Shown one piece after another: positions 38,988 to 46,335 of a stretch of 61,812 nt of DNA. Location of the stretch: the NCBI GenBank assembly GCA_022800525.1, contig JAAWQM010000009.1, positions 1 through 61,812 on the forward strand, given 5' to 3'. Both the position numbers and the translations under genes were made by a program. This DNA comes from Oscillospiraceae bacterium (GTDB lineage: Bacteria; Bacillota; Clostridia; Oscillospirales; Oscillospiraceae). How positions within the stretch are numbered: the stretch's first letter is position 1; the number at the start of each line of letters is the position of its first letter. The notes beneath the pieces are model-generated. The model made no database searches and was not told the DNA's origin. It saw nothing but the letters and a program-made list of their open reading frames with translations.

Positions 38988-39125
38988 CTAGATGAAACGC
39001 TTTGCCTTCAATTCAAATACCGGGTGCGTCATGTGCGCAATATGGATTGGCCTTCCGGCGTATTCCCAATACGCTTCGAACCGCTCGATGACCGCTGGAA
39101 GGGGGTATCCGCTCCAGCGACTGCT
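38988..39125 (-). CDS. Small ORF (45 aa) between yerC and hisZ, possible leader or microprotein
   Basis: Starts at TTG 16 bases after the yerC stop and ends 12 bases before hisZ. The translation (SPKSSRWSGYPLPAVIERFE, AYWEYAGRPIHIAHMTHPVF, ELKAKRFI) is rich in Trp, Tyr and Phe and looks protein-like. Three His codons fall within seven (HIAHMTH), which would suit a his leader peptide, but no terminator follows. The ribosome site is poor. Reported because it fills the only gap in the operon. Confidence 0.4.
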   Translation of the reverse strand, partial: SSRWSGYPLPAVIERFEAYWEYAGRPIHIAHMTHPVFELKAKRFI

Positions 39126-39141
39126 CTTTGGGGACAAATCG

Positions 39142-39435
39142 TCAGTTGCCGCCCTCTTCCATCCGCTCCAGCACTGTCTGATATCCGCCCGCGCCGTAGA
39201 CGCAGCAGCGGTTGACCCGGCTGATGGTGGCGCTGCTTGCGCCGGTCTCCTGCGCAATGCGGCTGTAGACCAGATTCCGCCGCAGCAGCGCCGCCACCAG
39301 AATGCGCTGGGAGCAGTCGTGAATCTCCCTCCCGGTCATCAGGTCCTCCAGAAAGGCTCTGCATTCCTCTTCTGTTTTCAGCGACAGAACGGCCTGGACC
39401 AGCAGCTCCGCGCCCGGCGTATGGAACACGTCCAT
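39142..39435 (-). CDS. yerC: YerC/YecD TrpR-like regulator
   Basis: A 97-residue protein of the TrpR-repressor superfamily. LLVQAVLSLKTEEECRAFLE and DLMTGREIHDCSQRILVAAL are the scaffold helices; LVYSRIAQETGASSATISRV is the helix-turn-helix. AAAGGGG lies seven bases before the ATG. The gene opens the his transcript, and it has this position in many Firmicutes, so it probably controls histidine synthesis; a ligand is not established. Confidence 0.9.
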   Translation of the reverse strand: MDVFHTPGAELLVQAVLSLKTEEECRAFLEDLMTGREIHDCSQRILVAALLRRNLVYSRIAQETGASSATISRVNRCCVYGAGGYQTVLERMEEGGN

Positions 39436-39469
39436 GAGTTGACCCCTTTCTTTGCTTTTGTACTTTAGC

Positions 39470-39498
39470 ATAGTAGCACGGTATAACGAAAAAGTCAA
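39470..39498 (-). promoter_or_regulatory. Promoter of the yerC-his operon
   Basis: On the minus strand TTGACT (39498-39493), 17 bases, TACTAT (39475-39470), 34 bases before the yerC start. No T-box or other folded leader follows it, so control would be at the promoter. Confidence 0.8.
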
Positions 39499-39554
39499 TG
39501 ACGGAAAGCGCACGATAATAGGCCGGATGGCCGCTGCTTTTCCTGTCAGTTTCA

Positions 39555-39602
39555 ACAAACAATAGCGAAATTGTTTGTCAAAACAGTAAATTCGTCGAAT
39601 TT
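39555..39602. promoter_or_regulatory. Two palindromes between his and AraC promoters
   Basis: ACAAACAAT/ATTGTTTGT (39555-39578, six-base centre) and AAATTCG-T-CGAATTT (39588-39602, perfect). They lie upstream of both divergent promoters and are likely operators, for YerC, for the AraC protein, or for both. Confidence 0.55.
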
Positions 39603-39626
39603 TTAACAGAAAGTGTATATCCATGG

Positions 39627-39655
39627 TGGACAAATTGGGAAGGTTTTTGTATAAT
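39627..39655 (+). promoter_or_regulatory. Promoter of the AraC-family gene
   Basis: TGGACA, 17 bases, TATAAT. The transcript would have a leader of about 65 bases. Confidence 0.75.
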
Positions 39656-39728
39656 AACCATGTCGGGAGGAGCGCCCTCCCGCTGCCCGTCAGCCCGGGC
39701 AGGCAATCTGCGAAAGAGGAGGATGTCT

Positions 39729-40583
39729 ATGCAAGAATCTAGTAGCGTCTACAAACATTCCATGAAGCTGGAACGCCGGATGGCATCACTCTATGTCCAG
39801 AATACGGGCTGTCAACAGTGCCCCCCAGGCTATGGCTGGGGCCCTGGCGTGCGCAACCACTTCCTGCTCCACCACGTGCTGAGCGGGAAAGGCGTATACA
39901 CACACAGGGACAAGCGGTATGAACTGAGCGCGGGGGACACCTTCCTGATCTATCCAGATACAACGATCCACTACGCTGCCAGCGGGGAGGACCCGTGGGA
40001 GTATCTCTGGGTAGGCTTTAGCGGGATGGACGCCAAAGGGTACATGGAGCGGACGGATTTCACGCCGGAGGAGCCGGTCTTTTTCGGACGGGACAGCGAA
40101 GCGCTGCGGGAGAGAATGGAGGCGGTCTATACCTGCTATGGAACCCAGCCCTGGGAACAGCTTGAGATGACGGCGCGGCTTTACAGCCTGCTGTCCTATC
40201 TGGTGCGAACGGCCCAGCGGCAGAAGAATCTGGGAAGCGAGGCCCAGGACTGCGCCCAGCTGGCGGCGGAATATATTGTCAACCACTATGAGGAGCCCAT
40301 CACGGTGGAGGGACTGGCGGCCTACGCCTCCGTCAGCCATTCCAGCCTGTACCGGCGGTTCATCAAGCGCTTCCAGATATCCCCCAAGCGGTTTCTGCTG
40401 GAATACCGCATTGAGCGGGCCTGCGCCATGCTCACAAGCACCGGCTGCTCCATCCAGGAGATCTCCAATTCGGTGGGCTTTGAGGACCCGTTCTACTTCT
40501 CCCGGGCCTTCAAGGAGGTAAAGGGCGTCTCGCCCCGGCAGTACGCCGCCCAGCGGCGGAGTGAGGCGAAAGAGGATACATGA
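39729..40583 (+). CDS. AraC-family transcriptional regulator, probable gal activator
   Basis: A 284-residue regulator with an N-terminal cupin-like sensor (HHVLSGKGVYTHRDKRYELS, AGDTFLIYPDTTIHY) and two C-terminal helix-turn-helix motifs (ITVEGLAAYASVSHSSLYRR; IQEISNSVGFEDPFYFSRAF followed by KGVSPRQY). The layout is that of AraC/MSM-type sugar regulators. AGGAGG six bases before the chosen ATG excludes the ATG two codons earlier. It lies directly before galK with a terminator between and is likely to activate it in response to a galactoside. Confidence 0.9.
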   Translation: MQESSSVYKHSMKLERRMASLYVQNTGCQQCPPGYGWGPGVRNHFLLHHVLSGKGVYTHRDKRYELSAGDTFLIYPDTTIHYAASGEDPWEYLWVGFSGMDAKGYMERTDFTPEEPVFFGRDSEALRERMEAVYTCYGTQPWEQLEMTARLYSLLSYLVRTAQRQKNLGSEAQDCAQLAAEYIVNHYEEPITVEGLAAYASVSHSSLYRRFIKRFQISPKRFLLEYRIERACAMLTSTGCSIQEISNSVGFEDPFYFSRAFKEVKGVSPRQYAAQRRSEAKEDT

Positions 40584-40601
40584 CTGCTCTTCCGGCAGTT
40601 G

Positions 40602-40634
40602 AAATGAGCTCCGGCTGCGGCCGGAGCTCATTTT
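40602..40634 (+). terminator. Terminator after the AraC gene
   Basis: Hairpin AAATGAGCTCCGGC/GCCGGAGCTCATTT with a four-base loop, followed by T residues. Confidence 0.85.
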
Positions 40635-40669
40635 GACCAAAAAGTGGTTGAATATGCATAAAAAATCCA

Positions 40670-40698
40670 TGTTAAACCGATGGGATGGATTCTATAAT
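40670..40698 (+). promoter_or_regulatory. Promoter of the gal genes
   Basis: Perfect -10 TATAAT (40693-40698), but the -35 (TGTTAA, 17 bases away) is poor. A weak -35 with an AT-rich upstream stretch fits an activator-dependent promoter of the AraC type. Confidence 0.6.
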
Positions 40699-40746
40699 GA
40701 GTGGCAATAAATACCTGCAGACAACGTGTTTTATTTGGAGGCAGCT

Positions 40747-42021
40747 ATGGAATATACATTTTCTCCCCTGACTGATTTCGCAAAGCTGGAGCAGGCGGTC
40801 CGGACGCTGTACGGCCCCGCCGCCGCGCCCGCTCAGATCAAGCGGTATCAGACTCTGTTCCAGGGCCTGACGGATACCTTCGGCCCGTATGACCGGGCGG
40901 CAGTGTTTTCCGCGCCGGGCCGCACGGAGATCGGCGGCAACCACACCGACCACCAGCACGGCAAGGTCCTGACCGGCAGCGTGAACCTGGATATCATCGC
41001 CGCCGTGGTCCCCAACGGGGAGCGGGTTGCCCGGCTCCAGAGCGAGGGATTTCCTTTGGACGTGGTGGACCTGGATGACCTGGAGGTCCATCCAGGGGAG
41101 TACAACCGGTCCGTCTCCATCCTGCGGGGCATTGCCGCGTGGTTCGCCCGGCAGGGGTGCCAGCTGGAGGGCTTCAACGCCTACACCAAGTCCGACGTTT
41201 TAAAGGGCAGCGGCCTCAGCTCCAGCGCCGCGCTGGAGGTGCTGCTGGGGAACATCTTCAACAGCCTGTTTAACGACAATAAATGTACCCCGGTGGAGCT
41301 GGCCCAGATCGGACAGTACGCCGAAAATGTCTATTTCGGCAAGCCCAGCGGCCTGCTGGACCAGATGGGCTGCTCCGTGGGCGGCATGGTGACGATTGAC
41401 TTTGCGGACAACGATCATCCGGTAGTGGAGAAGATCGACTTTGATTTTGCCTCCGCCGGACACGCCCTGTGCATCATCGACAGCGGCGCGGACCACGCGG
41501 ACCTGACGGACGAATACGCCGCCGTGCCCAATGAGCTGAAGAAAATCTGCGCCCACTTCGGAAAGAGCGTACTGAGGGAAATACCGGGGACGGACCTGTT
41601 TGCCGCCCTGCCTGAGCTGCGGAAGGAGTGCGGCGACCGGGCCGTACTGCGGGCGATGCATGTCTATCATGAGAATCACCGGGTGGCGAGCCAGGTGGCG
41701 GCCCTGCGGCGGGGAGACTTTGACTTTTTCCTGTCTGAAGTCAGGGAATCCGGCCTCTCCAGCTGGCGGTACCTGCAAAACGTGGTCCCTGCCGGGTATA
41801 CGGAGCATCAGGACGTGGCTTTTGCCCTCGCGCTGGCGGAGGACCTGCTGGATACGGCGGGGGCCTGCCGGGTCCACGGCGGCGGATTTGCCGGGACGGT
41901 CCAGGCGTTCGTGCCGCTGGAGATGCTGGAGGGCTTCAAGGCAGGAATTGAGCGGCGGTTGGGTGAAGGGATGTGCCATGTGCTGACCATCCGCCCCGTG
42001 GGCGGCGTGCGGCTGGCGTAA
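40747..42021 (+). CDS. galK: Galactokinase
   Basis: Phosphorylates galactose at C1. GHMP kinase of 424 residues: the signature APGRTEIGGNHTDHQHG at residues 56-72, the ATP loop LKGSGLSSSAALEVLLG, GLLDQMGCSVGGMVTIDF, and GACRVHGGGFAGTVQAFVP at the end. It is about 35 residues longer than usual because of an N-terminal extension. GGAGG lies five bases before the ATG. galT follows within 12 bases; no galE or transporter is in the window. Confidence 0.95.
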   Translation: MEYTFSPLTDFAKLEQAVRTLYGPAAAPAQIKRYQTLFQGLTDTFGPYDRAAVFSAPGRTEIGGNHTDHQHGKVLTGSVNLDIIAAVVPNGERVARLQSEGFPLDVVDLDDLEVHPGEYNRSVSILRGIAAWFARQGCQLEGFNAYTKSDVLKGSGLSSSAALEVLLGNIFNSLFNDNKCTPVELAQIGQYAENVYFGKPSGLLDQMGCSVGGMVTIDFADNDHPVVEKIDFDFASAGHALCIIDSGADHADLTDEYAAVPNELKKICAHFGKSVLREIPGTDLFAALPELRKECGDRAVLRAMHVYHENHRVASQVAALRRGDFDFFLSEVRESGLSSWRYLQNVVPAGYTEHQDVAFALALAEDLLDTAGACRVHGGGFAGTVQAFVPLEMLEGFKAGIERRLGEGMCHVLTIRPVGGVRLA

Positions 42022-42032
42022 GGGGGACGGAG

Positions 42033-43529
42033 ATGAACGATGTCAATGTGTATATCGAGACGCTGGTGGATTACGCCGTTCAGGACGAGCTGATTGGAGA
42101 GGCTGACCGGGTATGGGCCCGCAACCAGCTGCTGGAGGCGCTGAAGCTGGACGATTACGAGGAGCCTGAGAGTATCCTGTGCCCCTGTCTGCTGGAGGAC
42201 ATGCTGCGCGCCATTCTGGATGATGCTGTGGCCCGTGGGATCATTGAGGACGATATCACCAGCCGGGACCTGCTGGACACCAGGCTGATGGGCATCCTGA
42301 CGCCCCGGCCCACGGCTGTGATCCGGGCATTTCAGACGCGTTATGGCCACAACAAAAAATATGCCACGGATTGGTTTTACCAGTTCTGTATGAGTGTCGA
42401 CTATATCCGCACCTACCGCATCGAAAAGGATGTCAAGTGGGTGACGCCCACGGAGTACGGCGAACTGGACATCACCATCAACCTCTCCAAGCCGGAGAAG
42501 GATCCCAGGGCCATCGCCGCCGCCAGAAACGCCCCCCAGAGCGGCTATCCCAAGTGCCAGCTCTGCCGGGAGAACGAGGGCTACGCCGGACGCATGAACC
42601 ATCCTGCCCGGGGCAACCATCGGGTCATCCCCCTCACCATCGACAACCAGCAGTGGTTCTTCCAGTACTCCCCCTACGTCTACTACAACGAGCACTGCAT
42701 CGTTTTCAACGGACAGCACGTCCCTATGAAAATCGACCGCTCCACATTCCGAAAGCTGCTGGACTTTGTGAAGCAATTCCCCCACTATTTCGTAGGCTCC
42801 AACGCGGATTTGCCTATCGTGGGCGGTTCCATCCTCAGCCACGACCACTTCCAGGGCGGACGGTACACCTTCGCTATGGAGAAGGCTCCGGTGGAGCAGC
42901 CGGTCAGCTTCCCCGGCTTTGAGGACGTGGAGGCGGGCATTGTCAAATGGCCTATGAGCGTCCTGAGGCTGCGGTGCGGGGACGACGGGCGGCTGATCGA
43001 TCTGTCGGAAAAAATTCTGAATGCCTGGAGGAGCTATACGGATGAAGCCGCGTTCATCTTTGCGGAGACGGACGGCGAGCCGCACAACACCATCACGCCC
43101 ATCGCCCGGATACGGGAAGGAAAGTACGAGCTGGATCTGGTGCTGCGGAACAATATCACAACGCCCGAGCATCCCATGGGAGTATATCATCCCCACGCGG
43201 AGCTGCACCATATCAAGAAGGAGAACATCGGTCTTATTGAGGTCATGGGCCTTGCGGTGCTTCCCGCGCGGCTGAGGGGCGAGCTGGCCCGGCTGGGAGA
43301 GGTCCTGGCCGCCGGCGGCAGCCCGGCGGAGGACCCGGAGCTGGAAAAGCACGCCCTCTGGGCCGCTGAACTGAGAGAGCGGTATGCCTTCACCGCTGAA
43401 AACGTGGAGGGCATCCTGCGGGATGAGGTGGGCAGGGTGTTTGCCAGGGTACTTGAGCACGCGGGCGTGTTCGAGCGTGACCAGCAGGGGAGAGCGGCCT
43501 TTCTGCGGTTTGTGGAGTCTGTTCGATAA
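42033..43529 (+). CDS. galT: UDP-glucose-hexose-1-phosphate uridylyltransferase, class II
   Basis: Transfers UMP to galactose 1-phosphate. This is the Firmicutes GalT form of 498 residues. ILSHDHFQGGRY carries the catalytic His-Asp-His region, CPCLLEDMLRAILDDAV is near the start, and HPMGVYHPHAELHHIKKENIGLIEVMG-type sequence is in the C-terminal half. GGAG before the ATG sets the start; open sequence before it lies inside galK. A terminator follows directly. Confidence 0.95.
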   Translation: MNDVNVYIETLVDYAVQDELIGEADRVWARNQLLEALKLDDYEEPESILCPCLLEDMLRAILDDAVARGIIEDDITSRDLLDTRLMGILTPRPTAVIRAFQTRYGHNKKYATDWFYQFCMSVDYIRTYRIEKDVKWVTPTEYGELDITINLSKPEKDPRAIAAARNAPQSGYPKCQLCRENEGYAGRMNHPARGNHRVIPLTIDNQQWFFQYSPYVYYNEHCIVFNGQHVPMKIDRSTFRKLLDFVKQFPHYFVGSNADLPIVGGSILSHDHFQGGRYTFAMEKAPVEQPVSFPGFEDVEAGIVKWPMSVLRLRCGDDGRLIDLSEKILNAWRSYTDEAAFIFAETDGEPHNTITPIARIREGKYELDLVLRNNITTPEHPMGVYHPHAELHHIKKENIGLIEVMGLAVLPARLRGELARLGEVLAAGGSPAEDPELEKHALWAAELRERYAFTAENVEGILRDEVGRVFARVLEHAGVFERDQQGRAAFLRFVESVR

Positions 43530-43540
43530 ATTTCATCCAT

Positions 43541-43580
43541 GAGAAGCGCCCCCTGGAGCTTGCTCCAGGGGGCGCTTCTC
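43541..43580. terminator. Bidirectional terminator between galT and the M3-like peptidase
   Basis: Perfect 18-pair hairpin AGAAGCGCCCCCTGGAGC with its complement and a two-base loop. It lies between convergent genes; the T run is weak on both sides. Confidence 0.82.
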
Positions 43581-43608
43581 TGTAACAGATAAAAGGGCTG
43601 ACGCACGG

Positions 43609-45819
43609 TTACGCCGCGACGCCCTCCATAAGCTGGGCAAGGACGCTCATGACAAGGCGGTAGGCGATGACGTACATCTCCGCGCGGGAAAGCTCCTGGT
43701 CAGGCTTGAAGGTGCCGTCCTCGTAACCGTTGACTGCGCCCAGCTCCGCCAGGGCGGCTACGGCGGCGCTATCCGTATCGGTGAAGGGAGAGTCTCCCGT
43801 ACCTGTCAGCTCCAGCTTTTCAGCCAGCAGCTCCGCGAACTCCGCACGGGTGATGGGCTCGCCGCCCCTCTCCAGATCCGACGTCGCGATGATCTCATTG
43901 GTCAGGGTGACGACCAGGAGAGCCGCGTCATTCCACAGGGCGCTGTCATAGGGGCGGATATAGTGCTCGTCGTCCACGGCGGCGATGCCGGCCTGGAAGA
44001 GAACCATGAGCGGCTCATAGAACCACTCCTCCCCGGTCAGGTCCGCCGGGGGAACACTGGCCAGCCGGCCGTCCACGTCCGTGGCCTTCCGCAGGGCCTG
44101 GGCCAGCTCCGCGATATATTCCGGCGTGATGGGGTTGTCAATCCCCAGCTGGGCGAAGCTTTCCTGGAAGCCCATGTCGGCGGGCAGGGCGGTGAACTTC
44201 AGATACTCGTCCACCACGTCGAAGTAATCCTTATCCAGCGTGTCCAGCCAGAAGGAAAACGCTCCGGCGGCGGAGACAGCATAGCTGATATAGTAGCAGG
44301 GGCTGACGAAGGTGTGGGGGATCTGGCACCAGCTGTACATCTCCGTGCGGGGATCGTCTGCGGGGACCATGCCGTACTCACCGGCAAGCTGGCGGTACTT
44401 CTGGTTGATCTTTTCCAGCGTCAGGTCCGTCTCAGAGTAGACGTACTGCTGGAGCTCATCGTGAATCGCGCCCTGAACGATGGCGTTGATCAGGTTGGAC
44501 AGCAGATAGTCCTGGACAAACTGGGCGCTGTCCGAGAAAATCTCATCGTACCAGTGGCTGAACAACAGCTCCAGGCCCTGGGAGTGGACCTCGGCCAGGT
44601 CGTGGCTGGAGCTGGCGTCGTTCCAGCCTGCGCCCTCCCAGTAGAAGTTGTTGTAGTGTCCGAACTCGTGGATAATGGTGGTGAAATCGTAGAGCATCCC
44701 ATAGGGCGTGTTGAAAAAGAAGGGCGCGCCGTAGCTGTAGAGCATGGTGGTGTAGCCGCTGCCGTCCTTGTACTCGCCCTCGCCGTAGTCGTACAGGCCA
44801 TGCCCGCGCATGTAGGCAAAGGACTCCGCCATCTCGCTGGACATGCGTTTGATATAGGATTCCACCAGCTCCAAGGAATCCAGGCCGGTGTAATCGGCGT
44901 AGTAGATGTCCATATCCAGTTCGCTGTTAATCAGCTCGCTGAGGTCGGTGTAGAGCTCGTAATAGCCGCCCTCCTTCACTGCCTTGTGGAAGGACTGGAT
45001 ATCCTCCTGGGTGTAGTCCCGCTGATAGACGACCTCATAGGCGTAATCGCCGTAGTTGTCATAGCCGTTGGCAGCGGCGACTTCGCGGCGCAGGTCCACC
45101 ATGCGCAGGTAGATCTCGCCCAGGACCTCGTTCTGCTTCTTGACGTAGGACGTGCTGATGGCGTCATAGTCCTCGTAGCTGATGAGGCCCTGAAGGTAGG
45201 CGTAGTACGCGTCATCGCTGGTCCACTCCTCGCCGCCGTATTCCACGGTGATGCTGGCGGCGGCCTGATCGTACTCGTTGCTCAGGGCGGTCTCTCTCTG
45301 GCTGAGGGCCAGCTCCTCCTCGCTCATGGGCTTATAGGCCAGATAGTAGGCCACATCCTCCTCCGTCAGCTCCTCCTTCAGGAACGCCGCGCAGGGGGAC
45401 TCCAGTACGGCCTTCATCAGGATGCTGACGGCGTCCGCCACCTTGGTGTACGTCTCGGAGGCATACTCCAGTTCGCTGGCGGCAGTCTCGTCCATTACGT
45501 TCTGGCTGTGCTGGATGTAGACCAGATTGTACATGGTCAACAGCTCCATCATCCGGTCCATGACGGCGTTGAAGCGCTTCTCCACCGCCGCGGCGTTGGC
45601 CGCATCGGAGAGCAGGGCCTGAATAGCCGTCATTTCCTCCAGCAGGGGAGCGGCGTCAATGTGCTCGTACTCCATGTCGGCGTAGTCCACGTCGGCATGG
45701 GGCTGCTGGGGGAAGAAGTTGGTTTCGCGGGTCCCCGCGTCCTCTGCCGCCAGCGCGATGGGACACGCGGACAGCAGCATGGCGAAGACCAGCAGCAGGG
45801 TCAATGCTCGTTTCTTCAT
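43609..45819 (-). CDS. Secreted M3-like metallopeptidase with C-terminal SLH-like segment
   Basis: Zinc endopeptidase related to oligoendopeptidase F. The 736 residues start with a signal peptide (KKRALTLLLVFAMLLSACPI, then ALAAE). The zinc motif HEFGH is at residues 384-388 in TTIIHEFGHYNNFY, with a Glu about 25-30 residues on. Near the end lie PITRAEFAELLAEKLELTG and GAVNGYEDGTFKPDQELSRA, parts of S-layer homology repeats that would hold the enzyme on the cell wall. M3 peptidases are mostly cytoplasmic, so export with an SLH anchor is notable. The gene stands alone with its own promoter. Confidence 0.9.
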   Translation of the reverse strand: MKKRALTLLLVFAMLLSACPIALAAEDAGTRETNFFPQQPHADVDYADMEYEHIDAAPLLEEMTAIQALLSDAANAAAVEKRFNAVMDRMMELLTMYNLVYIQHSQNVMDETAASELEYASETYTKVADAVSILMKAVLESPCAAFLKEELTEEDVAYYLAYKPMSEEELALSQRETALSNEYDQAAASITVEYGGEEWTSDDAYYAYLQGLISYEDYDAISTSYVKKQNEVLGEIYLRMVDLRREVAAANGYDNYGDYAYEVVYQRDYTQEDIQSFHKAVKEGGYYELYTDLSELINSELDMDIYYADYTGLDSLELVESYIKRMSSEMAESFAYMRGHGLYDYGEGEYKDGSGYTTMLYSYGAPFFFNTPYGMLYDFTTIIHEFGHYNNFYWEGAGWNDASSSHDLAEVHSQGLELLFSHWYDEIFSDSAQFVQDYLLSNLINAIVQGAIHDELQQYVYSETDLTLEKINQKYRQLAGEYGMVPADDPRTEMYSWCQIPHTFVSPCYYISYAVSAAGAFSFWLDTLDKDYFDVVDEYLKFTALPADMGFQESFAQLGIDNPITPEYIAELAQALRKATDVDGRLASVPPADLTGEEWFYEPLMVLFQAGIAAVDDEHYIRPYDSALWNDAALLVVTLTNEIIATSDLERGGEPITRAEFAELLAEKLELTGTGDSPFTDTDSAAVAALAELGAVNGYEDGTFKPDQELSRAEMYVIAYRLVMSVLAQLMEGVAA

Positions 45820-45872
45820 AGTTCTCTTCCTTTCCTGACCGTGTGGTCATATTTTGGGGAAATCCCCCAAAC

Positions 45873-45901
45873 ATTATACGATGGACACTGCTCATTTTCA
45901 A
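45873..45901 (-). promoter_or_regulatory. Promoter of the peptidase gene
   Basis: On the minus strand TTGAAA (45901-45896), 17 bases, perfect TATAAT (45878-45873), 54 bases before the start codon. Confidence 0.82.
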
Positions 45902-45943
45902 GAGCGGTGTCCATATTGTTTCGGATTTTTCGGGGCGGGCTGC

Positions 45944-46190
45944 CTCTCTCTCGTTGCTATGCAGGCTCATCCGGTTCCGGATGATGCTCGCGGTCTCCTT
46001 CGGGGTCTTGTCCCCGGCAAAGTAAGGGACGGCGGATTCCATAACAAGTTCATGCAGAAGCTGAGCGAGGATGTCTGCGGCCCGGTAACCCTCTCCCGGA
46101 TCGGGAACAGCGAACGGCCTCCCTCCATCCGTGCTGCAAAGGCGCTGTTGGGGAAGGCAGGCATCAAGACGGAGAGACTGCAAAAGGAGA
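45944..46190 (-). pseudogene. Remnant of an ABC sugar-binding lipoprotein, C-terminal piece
   Basis: The minus strand reads MPAFPNSAFAARMEGGRSLF followed by PIRERV in one frame (from about 46167) and then, after a frame change near 46085, DILAQLLHELVMESAVPYFA, GDKTPKETASIIRNRMSLHS and NERE in another. Both parts in this order are typical of the last 80 residues of extracellular solute-binding proteins of sugar ABC transporters. Nothing of the main body remains upstream, so this is a decayed 3' end. The rest of the 515-base gap holds the two flanking promoters. Confidence 0.55.
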
Positions 46191-46281
46191 TTACCAGTAT
46201 CTAACTGGATTTGGGTCAATTCAGGCGGAGTGCATGTATTTTATGGGAGATCGCCCCGCTTTTTTCACGCCCAGAATGCCA

Positions 46282-46310
46282 TTGCAAATCCCGCCGTGCC
46301 TTGGTATACT
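46282..46310 (+). promoter_or_regulatory. Promoter of addBA
   Basis: TTGCAA, 17 bases, TATACT, 25 bases before the addB start. Confidence 0.75.
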
Positions 46311-46335
46311 GTGAGGGAAAGGAAGGTGGGAAAAC

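Noticed and set aside
38976-39470. T-box or his attenuator before the his operon
   Set aside because: No T-box sequence and no terminator between the promoter and hisZ.
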